Assembly (NCBI GenBank): GCA_001414345.1
Contig: LLCB01000003.1
Location: 535,850 to 599,849 of the forward strand
Origin: Hymenoscyphus infarciens
Taxonomy: Eukaryota > Ascomycota > Leotiomycetes > Helotiales > Helotiaceae
DNA length: 64,000 nucleotides
Direction: 5' to 3'
Position numbers and translations under genes: made by a program. Numbering within the stretch: the stretch's first letter is position 1; the number at the start of each line of letters is the position of its first letter. Positions 35,623 to 46,771 of this stretch are shown in pieces. Under the pieces are notes generated by a model. That model was given only the letters and a program-made list of their open reading frames with translations. It was not told the origin of the DNA and searched no databases.

Positions 35623-38318
35623 CCGCGTTGTAGACCAGATATATCTAGGTGCAAGGAAGATTTTTGCGATACTCGTTGCTCTAGGTAGCCGAGAACAGTC
35701 TATCATAAACTTTATCGAACATAACAATTATCAGCCATCACCACTAGATCATAAACTTCCATTCTCGAAGGATACAATCAAAAGTATAATACCAGATATT
35801 GCGACCGCAATCGATTTCTATGAAAAGCAACGGGAGTTCAGCGCGCCTCTTTTTGTACGAGGAGTACAGCACAGGGCTCTAGAGATCTTCACATGTCTTC
35901 CATTTGTGGATGATACCAAGATCGATGAGGGCGGGTTTGGAGAAGTGTTTAGAATCACACTACATGAAGGCCACCAGGACGTCTCAATGATCTCTCAGAC
36001 AAAGGTAGAGTGGGAAGTATCATTAACTATAATAACAAGCTAAGGAATTATCATGTAGTCTACTAGCCTTGTCCGGAAACATTTTCAAAGCATCATGAGC
36101 GACAAGGATGATAGTCATGCCTTAGAACTCCACAATCTTTGTTTGTTGAACCAACTCAAGCACGCCCATATTCTTGAGCTTCTAACGGTCTATACGTATA
36201 ACAAGCACCGCAATTTTGTCTTTCCATTCGCCACCGGGGGGGGACCTGGATTGCTTATTCGATAATGAGGGCCGACCGGCAGCATTCCAAACCAATTTTG
36301 ACTTCTATCGGGTCATTTATCTTCAGCAATCGAAAAAGTTCATAATTATACCGCTAGCAATAATTTCGACCGCTAATTGATCGGACTTCATCGCGATCTT
36401 AAGCCAAAAAATATATTGGTTGATCATAACAACTTCATCCTTGCCGACTTCGGACTCTCCAGGTTTAAGCCTTCCAAGCAAAAGTCGAAGACGCCATTTC
36501 AGATAGGCGGAGGAGACTATCTTGCTCCGGAATGCGAACATCTGGAGCAAGGTTTTAGAAAGGGGCTCATCGGTCGCGCGAGCGATGTTTGGTCGTTCGG
36601 GTGTATCCTCACCGAAGTACTGATCTACATGTTTGAAGGTTCCAAAGCGCTACAAGAATTCAGGAGAAATCGCCGATTTTCAGTCTTTGGCTATACTTTA
36701 AGCACATTTCATTGCCCTGGAGGTCACGTCAACGCTCAGGTACTCGAAATTCTCTCCAAGCTACAAAGAACTTGTGACACGACGGGCTCTCCTTGCGTTG
36801 AGCTCATACGGACCACCCTTTCGATTGCCGAAAATGAACACCCTAAAGCATCAGAGGTCACAAAAAGACTTTACGGCATAGCAATTAATCAACTACTCTG
36901 TGATATTACCGATTCCTATGCGAAGGTAGTAGAGATATTCAACACCCTTCCTGCTCTCGTAGAGTTTGAAAGACTCAAGAGTTGGGAGTACGTGCTTGGA
37001 TTTTCATGCAACGAAAATGAAAAAGCCGGAAGTGTGCTGTTTCTTTGAGCAGTGCGTCAGCGTTCTCAAAGGGGTCCAAGAAGAGCTGAAGTCTATGACA
37101 GCTCGACTTGGTACTGGAACATACCCCCTCTTCTTGGAGTTACAGGGTTTTAACGATAAACTGATGGAGCTTCTGCCACTGGATTTGAGGCAAAGAGTTT
37201 TTTTATTCCTGGAAGCTGCGCTACTGGCCGACAAGAACTCACTTATCAATGGCGAACTCATGCAGCACCAGGATGCGTTCCCTATGGGCAGCAGGTTCCG
37301 TCTCCTTTCATTTATCAAACGACTTACCGACTTAGCAGGTCGTCAATTGGAGCCTAAATCACAAGGGGAAGGACACCAAGTGAGACAGGATCTACGATTG
37401 AAAGAAGAGAATATACAAGGTCTGGAGACTTTCGAGGATCACCATCTTGCAAATATATCGGAAAAAGCGGAAAACGACACCAAGAAAGTGCTGGTAGAAT
37501 GGATTAAATACGGAATGCATTGAGATGAACCGGTACTAGAAGAGATGGTTGGAAGAGTTGGAACCATAGCTGCTTACTTGAGCAAAGTTACAGCAGATGC
37601 AAGCGCCCTACATATTCTTCACTGTCGTGGATATTTTCTCTCTATCGAACGACAATCCTTCGGCCTCGTGTACAATTTTCCACAAGAGACTACCGATACT
37701 GCACCGACGACGCTTAACGCTCTAATTTCCCAAACCCGAACAACGAACAACCTTCCAGCTCTCAATGAACGTCTCTCACTTGCAACCAGGCTTGCAGCCA
37801 CACTTCTGGATCTTCATAAAGCAACTCTGCTTCGTAAGAGCATTTCCAGCTCGAATGTTGTACTCTTTTCGGGGGAAAAATCACATTTCCGTCGCTTCTA
37901 TCTCATAGGATTCAATCACGCTCGACCTAACGACCCAAAGGCTTTCACTGAAGGCCCACCACCAAGCCCCAAGGCGCGCAGGTACCACCCTCCTGACTAT
38001 ACAATTGCGTCTATGCGGAGTGGAAATCGTTTTAGACTTGAATATGATTATTACAGCTTGGGTCTTGTGTTGCTTGAGATCGGGCTGTGGGATACGATTG
38101 CAAGTGTCAAGGCAACTTCGGGGCCGGAAATGAAAGCAAAAATTCTTAAGAATAGAGTTCCGTTGCTGGGACACAGTGTTGGCATTACGTACCAAAACGC
38201 AGTCGTTGCATGTTTGAGTGGGAATTTTACCCAGGCTGGAGGCACGCTCACTGATAGTGAAATCATGCTTCACTTTGGTAGGATTGTTGTGGAGCCGTTG
38301 CGGGGTTTGCGTGTGTAG
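35618..38318 (+). pseudogene. Protein-kinase-like gene, 3' part after retrotransposon insertion
   Basis: Frames continue the piece at 27512-27674. The order is a helical leader (IYLGARKIFAILVALGSREQS), a glycine-rich loop DEGGFGEVF (near 35925), then a frameshifted small lobe with a G8 run at 36236-36243. The catalytic part follows with HRDLKPKNIL (near 36390), DFGLSRF and YLAPECE. A helical middle part ends in VEWIKYGMH. Last is a kinase-like C-terminal domain (LHILHCRGYFLS, SLGLVLLEIGLWDTIASV) of the DUF7580 kind that often follows kinase domains in fungi. Defects: frame changes between 36000 and 36380, TAA at 36374-36376 before IGLHRD, a one-base shift near 37045, and TGA at 37521-37523 where Trp (TGG) fits. 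The last domain (37545-38318, 257 codons from its first ATG) is still intact and could be expressed alone. Confidence 0.8.
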
Positions 38319-41300
38319 AGCTCGAAGGGATTTCTTAACTAAACATCTGGGAATGCGTAGGAAGGAAGAGGAAATGGACGATGAGGATATACATGAACAG
38401 TAATTTTTCGGTTGAATTGGACGGCGAAGCTTTCCACCATGATGATTGTGAGCTTACGGTAACCTTGGAAACCCCCTCAACCTCTTACATTACTCCGGAT
38501 TTCGCCATTATTCCTTTCTAGAGCTCACTCTTCGAGATTCCGAACCATATTGAAGGTAGCAGCAGTACCTGGATTTCAAGCCTGGGTGCAGTCTGAAAAC
38601 AACACGTCAAGGTACCGACCAAACGGTTCAATCTCGACTCTGGCTCAGCAGACATGAATCAATTCCTGCTTCTGTAAGATGCGGCACACGAGGTTTCTCT
38701 TCCCTCAAGACGTGCTAAGGGCTGGCACGGCTGTGTCGTGGCGCCTTCCAGACTAGCCCCTATTTGGACACCGAATTTGCACACCTCCCCTCAATCAATT
38801 CAGCTCGGAATCCATCAGCAAAAAGAATTTTCCTCGGAATTTTAGGCCAATCAAACTATGAGAACAGCTAGTTTTGCTTGCAGTTGGTCACACACTGTAC
38901 CACCTTGGTTTTTTTTACCAATAGCCAGCGTTCATGAGGCCGTCCACCGGAGTTTGCCTACTCCAAGCTCTTCTCGGCGCTATTCAGGTTATTCTGAATT
39001 TGACGATCTCGATCGTGCAACTATGCTTGAGGTTTGGTTCGGGCTCCGAATCCAGAGTACTCGGCACAACCACCATCGTGCAAAGCAGGAAATTTGGCAC
39101 CAAACATCTCCCAAAAAGGAGGACAGGGCTCGGAAATGGATGTGGGAAACCCTCCTCTGGATCTTGATACCAAGCAGGCTGGAGATTTGGTATCCTGCAG
39201 CCCAATGTTAAGATGCTTTGGTCTCGGAATCTTCGGTGGAAAGTACGAAACGACATTTGGTTGAGGAGAAGATAGATTATTCATTTTTCAAGAAGGCTCG
39301 CTCGAATGAGTTCTGAAAAGGACATCAAAAGCATCTTAAACCTCTGATTCTGGACCATATATGTTCGAGGCCTACAACTGAAGAGATTCATCGCCGATAA
39401 AAGAAATTTAGGAATGAAACACTTCGTCGAAAACCACGAAAATGACTACAATCATTCCGGCTTTTGAGGGGATAGGGAGTTATACCGATCCCCAAACCTC
39501 ATTCTGTGAAGTGGCTCTTCGAATGATATTCGATTTGCGGGAACGCGACAACATATACGATTTTGAATCAAAACAACGACTTCCTCGTTTTGATCCCCAA
39601 GACAACATCATGCCTGGAGCAGCTCATGCCAAACAGAGAACTCGCAAAGGGGACGATCAGTGCTAGAAAGGCGAGACTCAATAGGTTTTGGGCTAAGAGT
39701 CTTCTAAACGTTAAGCGGCGAGAACTTGATACCAAATGAATTCCATTCTTTGAAATTACAGGATTAATCGACAGCAAGTCGAACTGTTGGCTGTACCTTG
39801 TCAGAAAGACAGCCACCTCGAAGTCGATCATCGTCCAGGCCACTTGCTTGTATTGTACTGTGGTCATAGTCGGTGAGCATTCGTTGGACTCTCATCTTGA
39901 TTAGCTTCCCTATGACATCAAGACGAGTTTTCCTAGAGACCTTCTGACATTATCAACCTGTTGACAAGCTACGATCAGAGAAGCCCGTTCCGGGAGAGTG
40001 TGCCACCTGCCTTTCTAGCTTCGTCGACCCTAGGAATCTTTCTTTCGGCTCGTGGAAAACGGGGCGAGAAGTCATGTTTTCGGGAGTTTTGGATCCAACC
40101 TTTGTGGAACGATTTAAGCACACCGTCTTTTGATATCAAGGGAGAAATGGGAAGGGACCAATAGTTTCTTTGTTTTGAAGAATGCAACACAATCACCTTT
40201 TCCAAGGCAGCTGAGGAAATTTCCTACGTCGGAACGAAAATAGAACTCCATTATGGGGTAAGCACCTTTCAGTTTCGCCGCGAGATCGAAAAGCTCAAGC
40301 ATTCCTTCACGGTGGGAGGTATGTCTCCTAGTGGTGATGCGTTTATCAACCTTTCTCAGCTTCTTTTTTAATACTCGATCTTATACCGCTCATCGAGTGT
40401 TCGTTGTTAATACCAACATAAGATGTTGATGAGTCCAACCATCTATGAAGTTCATCATACAAGTGTTGTTACACCTAAGTCGTAGGACCCCACTCTGTAG
40501 AAGCAGCGAATGTCACGCCGCTCAATACGCCAGTTCCACTACATAGCTTGGTCATCGTATCACCCCCATCAAAACCGAGTCTCCTTAAACTGCTGGCCAC
40601 GTGCGATACGATGGTCCCTCTTTCCACCTTTTACCCCACGCTTTTGGCAGTCATTTGATGTAAACATTGTGCAACACCCTTCAAGAAATTGAGAGGAACG
40701 ATACAATAGAAAGCACTGCCTAACTTCACCCCGCAGAACACAGCATAGAGCTACTCTATTTTTTGGGAGGAGGTTTGGTCAGGTGTGCGTGCTATATGAT
40801 ATTTTTCGTGGAGAGCTGAGCGCAACGCTCTGTCATATCAACATTGGCCAACACTTTGAGTTTCACGTATGCGACGCGGATTGCGGTTAAGATGTAACGT
40901 CGTCGCCATGCAAAAAAAGGCTGATCTGCTACCGACTCGATACATTGATTGATGGGCATTTACTCGCAGGTCCCTACATCTTGTGAACGGTACCAATACG
41001 CAGTGTCACAACTTTCACGCCCGTGTCGAGGATACGGGGAAATAATAGAAGAGAGGGCTTCGGAGCCAAAGTGGTATGATTTGAAACCCTTGTCAAAGAG
41101 CGATCTTCTATCATCCTTCCAGGCTAGCTTAGGTGATATATCCATCCTCGTTGCAATTTTTATGCCTCAACCCCACTTCGCAGCCAAATGTCAGCATCAG
41201 CTTTGCGAAACCCCCATTGAATGAGCAAGTTATTGAGGACCACACAAAAGTCGCCGTCTTGCTGCACATGCAGATGCCATAACTGCCGCTTTCTATAAGA

Positions 41301-44300
41301 CCTAGAACCCTGCACTTTATGGTAATGTTCACTTCATTGGTACTGCAATCTCGAGGCATCTCCTGTGCTATCATGCTGATAATGGCGAAGATCAGCCAAC
41401 ACCACAAATATGAGTATATCGGGACTTACTTCACTCTGTCCACCGCAATACCGGCCCGCTACGGCTACAGATTTCAACAGGATTGCAACCCGGCCGTTTC
41501 TGGATGGATACACGGCATCTCCTTAGTCGATAGGATGCCGTGCAACCCCGGCCAGTTAATCACCCCACAAGAGAACCACCAACCAACGTCAATTCTATCC
41601 TCTAGGCCTCGGAATTTTTAGACTCAATGACATGCTTATACCTGCAGGGTTTTTGGAAGGAGGGCGGGGGAGAACGAGAAGACAAAAAAGACTCAAATGC
41701 CCACACGAAAAAAACCAGGAGAGACAATATCAGAATGATCGGGAGAAGGGGAATAAAGACTGAATTTAATACATCCGAAGCCTGTAAAGTGGTGTAATTG
41801 CGGCCCGTTCGGAGAAACCTCCGCCTCAAATTTTTATCGCAAAGTTATCCATCCCCCTTGGAATCTGGGGAAATTCCCATCTTCTCGTCTGGAAAAAAAT
41901 GCAAGAAGTACAAAGAGCTGCTTCATCCCCGCTTCCATCACAGGCCGATCTGTTCTCGTGGAGGACGAGCTACGGTAGATTGAGTTGAAGTAAACGGAAA
42001 TTCCCTGTGGTGCTAGCATCTCCTCCTTCTCCACTGATACAGCCCAACAGTCCCAGTCCATGCGCCCTCGGCCATCGCATCCCAGGCCTACATTGTCCCA
42101 CCAATTGCGTTTAATCGTCATTCATGTATCAAAACTCCGAACGAAGGATAAAGAGTTACAGCCGAGAAAGAAAGGGGCGTGATTCTCGTAAGCGAGATTT
42201 TGACAGAAAGTTGTGGCCGAGACACCCCACCGATCCGTACCCGTAGGGTCCTAGTAGCGATTGAGATTGTCGTATTTCACCAAAAGAGATACCGATGTTT
42301 ACTCCTCGCCGTAATGGGATTTGCACACAATAACGCCTGTCCTATTGCAATTGGTGCAAGAAATAACCCTTGGAGATGTTAGTCAATGATATAGGGCATG
42401 CATCTAAGCTTGGGGCTCGAGAATCTTACAATCTTGGGAGTCCCTTGCATACTGGGCAAGTGATGAAGGTAGTAGAGCCACTAAGGCATGAAGGGCTCAA
42501 TGTGGAGCTGGCTTGTGACTGCGACATTTTTGAGGATTGAGGAGAGCGAGATATTGATAAATGTGTTTGTGGAGAAGGGAGTTAGTCTTTGGGGACGATT
42601 GAAGAAGAAGAAGTGATGGGCTCTTTGGTGTTGTGTGGAAAGAGCAGAAGCAGAATGATATGATAAAAGTGTTGCCAAGTGCAGCTTGGTTATCTTGTAG
42701 TCTGGTGAAGATCCGGTGAAGATGTGAGATCTCTCTTCGCATGGGAGACTATGCTAGCCTCTTTATACTTGGGCAGATCCAGACAGATGCAAAGTCCAAT
42801 CTCACATCTCACACCTATCTCGGTGCTCGTGGATCTCACGACACGAAATGGGTGTACTTGGGCACCACCTTCGGGTTGACGTCTGCCTGCCCCGGTAGTA
42901 AAGAAGGAGCTTTCTCCTTGCCAACACCCACACCGCCTCGAGGAAGAACAACGACATTGTGCGTCATTGGATCGCTCACATATCAACCAGAGCCGATGTA
43001 TATTAGGAAGGTGGTCTGCTGATTCTGAGTCGGCTTCTCAATGGCGCCACGAGAGACACCTCTTTTGGTGCTCGTCGGTACCGATGCCATGGTACCTTCA
43101 TCGGGAACGAATAGCAGACTACAGCTCCTAGAAGATGGACAAGAAGATTCATCGCATTGGTTCTCTACATTGGTTGGTTATACCACCGCAAGATGCAAGG
43201 GAATCCCCTGTCGAAGCAGAGGTCAGTGCTATATTGAGCTTCGTTTGACATAACGGGAAAATGAGACTATGCTATTCGTGGATGGTTTCTATCGTGGCGT
43301 TCAATCGGCGATTCTACGCTAGTACCGCCAGTCTCGATACATGCAGTAAGGCTGCCGAAAGACGGGAAGAAAGAAAGAAGGGCCTCAAGAGGACGGCCCT
43401 TTCTCCTATGTCTCGACTCGGCGTACTGAGCCGTCTGAAGTGATATTCTGAAGTGGCGCTCCCTACTACAGTTAGTTACCACTGCTGTGTTTTGATATGA
43501 GACGAAGTCTTGTCACCATGATGAATAAACAGTGTTTTCGTGTGCCTGGCTATGCAACGAGCAGCTTCTGCCAGGCCACTCAGATACGACTGCTGCCAAA
43601 GTCGTGGCTTTGGACCCGAATCTATGCCGCTACCCGTTGTTGATGTACGTGGTTGGAACGCTTTTGGGAACATCGAATGATTGACGTCCGGCTTTATGCA
43701 ACCAGCGGCCTGGCGGTCCAACTATCTCGGGGGAGAAACCAATTTAAGAAGTTAAGCTCATGTCAACACCCTTGACTAACTTTGGAGAAGGTTCGACCTT
43801 GTTCATGCGGGATGCTGCGGCCGAGATTCTGACCTGCTGGCATTGGAATGATGTGTTGTTCTTCTGCTGGAAGCTCAAGGTATGCATTAAGGTATGCATC
43901 CTTCATCATTTTGGTTGTTCTTTTGAAGAGGGTGTGTTCCGCACCGAGATCAACATTGAACCCCACTCGACTGTGATCGACGAAATGCTTGGCAGAATCG
44001 CAAGGCTTTCTCAAAACCAAGAGAGCGAGGTTTTCAGAATTCTATATGTATCAGCTGATATACCGCCGGTCGGGCTGAAAACTTCACGGTACAGAAGTTT
44101 GTGCTACTTTGAATGTCTCACCTAAAATAAGACATTTTTGAGAGGACAAGAAAATCTCAATAGAATTTCAGTGGGGATAAGCGAGGGTTTTTATTTTGGC
44201 TCTGATCCTCTTTGCTGCTGGCCATGTGAAGCAAGGAGGTTACACTATCTATAGAAGCTGAAAGACTGATAACAAATTGTTATCAAAAAGGGTTCTGTGC

Positions 44301-46771
44301 CTTGGCCTCTCTGGTATCTATATCCAGGATTGGTAAATGAAAGATCTGCGGAGTATTCTAAAACTAATGCCACAGATATTTGCTTACCGTTCTAACTCTT
44401 AACTCCCGGCGACCTCGGGTTAGGAGAAATAACCACATCGCAATTCCACCCCAGCCCAAAAAATGTCTCCATCATTCCGAGGTCGACACAGGACGCTCAG
44501 CTTCGGGTTAGGGAAAATACCGACTTCACGTCGCAACTCTCCCTCTCCAGATTCCCCTTCTCCAAAACCCCACCTTCATCGAATGTGGTTACTTATCCGA
44601 GATCACTCGACCCCAAAAATCCCACGTTATCCCGCAAAACAAATTCCCCCTTCTCTCGCGTAACACAAGAGGTCCCGTAGCCAGCGCCTGCATTATCTGT
44701 CCCACTCTCCTGTCAAACCCACTCATTATCATGTCTGATGGACCTCCACACGAACGCAGTCGCCTTCACTTCAGCCGCAAAATGTGATAGCTCACTTGCC
44801 CTAAATATGACTTCATACCAAAACCCCTTGACTAACGATTTTCCCTCGTACACAAACCTCCACCGCGCGCATCATAGGAGAAGTGAGGCTTACCAGTGTC
44901 GTACTGAAAATATCCCTCGTGTCAATCCACATGGAAAACCTTTTCACCCACCCACCATCCACTGTATATCAACAACCGAAAAAAACAAATCCCCCAAGCT
45001 TCCGAATCAAAAAAGACGCAATTCAATGCACCCGAAGAAAGCCGAAAAGTGCATACATAGGCCGACAAGAGATCGAAAATAAAATGCAGGGAGCCGGCAT
45101 AGCATCATGATCTCGGCGTTGCAGCCGTGGTGTCGGTAAAGGGAAACCTGCAGCTTGCTGCTGACACGAGGAAATGGACTGGGAATAGAATTTCTTTTGC
45201 TTGAATACGGAAGGAGCTATGTGTACATGAAGGTGGGGAATGCGGGTCACACTTCAACGAAGCTATGTCGTGTGCAGCTTCTAGTCTGCTCACTTCCAAA
45301 GTGCTCGTCGAACACAGGGGCCCTGTTATTCTTCGCACTCACACAGAGCCATGCATCCTTACCTGTACCGACACCTAGATTTAGGAGCAACAATTTTGGT
45401 TTGTAAAGTCCTCGATTCACAGGTTCGCTCTGTGGCAGTCAGAGCTTCAATGATCCCTAAAAGATCTGGAAGTTGATATTAGAAATGGTCATAGAACACA
45501 CATCGGGCAGGTTCCGATCCAAAATTATTTACTATCATAATCGCAGCATAATAATATTAACCACCACTGTGCATAGTTAAACCAGGCACCTTATATTCAA
45601 CAACAAGAAATCGAAAGAGCTATCCATCATATCTAACCTCGAGTTTGCCTCGCGGTCCATAGAACATCTCGAGACCGTCACCCGCCCGCGATTCGATTTT
45701 GATCAAGGAAAAGTGTGTATATAGAGATGCGGAGGGGGTTTATACTCTAGAAGTAAACAGGGGTCCTAGAGTCGTGCTTTTCCTTCTCGCTGCTCGCTCT
45801 AGACATTGCGGGTCGCCCCAGTCGAGGAGCGACTTGAAGTCTAGACGGGAGCCCTCTCGCTGGTCTCAACAGGTCACCCCTTCTCTTCCAAATCACCCCG
45901 TAAATCAAACAAAATAAAGTAAAGCCATCTTTAATTGCAATATCACACTTAACTCAACATCTCTATAACCCAAAACAAAATCTCCTACACACCTCACTTC
46001 CTTAACAATCAACCCTCAACAAACCAGTAGTCTAGTATCGTGCCTCTAACTTAACTAAACTACTTCATATCTATAGATATTAAAATCCAAGCTAAACCCC
46101 TTTCCAGAATACCTCCAACTGATCTTATTAGATAAGAATTTTACCTGGCCGTTAAGACAAGAGCGATGCATTTCCCAATATACATGTGAAGCTTATACAT
46201 GGGGTGGTAAAAAAGATATGCTCAATAACTGGAAATTTTGATTCTAGATAGGTTTCTACTTGAGTTGCTTTCAACTTAGCTCTTCGTTATGAAAGATGAA
46301 AAGAGGTGGAGTATGAGAAACAAAAAAGGGAACAAAGGGCAAAGGCACTGAATAGTTGAAATATTATATAGTTAGATTAAAAACAAACCCCATAGGCACA
46401 GAATTGCTCTCAGGCGTTCACAAGTGTAGAGGATCCGTAACAAGTAAAGAAAAGATTCTACAATTCATGAATTAGACGCACACGTATGTATGAAAAGAGT
46501 TTATTTCCGCAGCTAGAACCTTAGCTAGCAGTAGTGAACATGAGCCATTGCAGAAATAAAAGCCAGAGAGAGCGCGCCACCCCTGAGAAGCGCCGAAATG
46601 CATGAGAAGAATATGGTGACCTGCCAGAGAAAAAAAGAGCCTCATAACCATTAGCGATACTCCAACTCACACCGAGACCTATGAACCCCGAGCCAAACCC
46701 CCTAAAAGACCATTCCGGTCTTGCCTTGAAATGAAACCATGAACTAACGTCAACAAATTTATGCCACCACC
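38319..46771. other. Gene-poor region of 8.4 kb
   Basis: No intact gene with a known motif was found on either strand. Near 38393-38800 one frame reads MNSNFSVELDGEAFHHDDCELTVTLET and continues coding-like past TAG, TGA and TAA, so a decayed gene may follow the kinase remnant. Other frames (38858-39211, 39442-39666, 40952-41224, 41319-41621, 42741-43022, 43041-43253) are short and unplaced. The base composition is not RIP-like, so this is not a mutated repeat of the Copia kind. The last 500 bp are probably the 3' UTR of the FHA gene. Confidence 0.5.
43760..44125 (+). CDS. Doubtful hypothetical ORF, 121 codons
   Basis: An ATG-started frame with no known motif. It holds a tandem copy of AAGGTATGCATT (about 43877-43894) whose GTATGC strings could be splice donors; an intron ending in TTTTGAAG near 43929 is conceivable. 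Listed only because the frame is among the longer ones in this gene-poor stretch. Confidence 0.2.
   Translation: MSTPLTNFGEGSTLFMRDAAAEILTCWHWNDVLFFCWKLKVCIKVCILHHFGCSFEEGVFRTEINIEPHSTVIDEMLGRIARLSQNQESEVFRILYVSADIPPVGLKTSRYRSLCYFECLT

Noticed and set aside
42690..43022. Overlapping frames on both strands near 42.7-43.0 kb.
   Set aside because: Neither has a motif; mutual overlap suggests chance open frames in GC-richer DNA.
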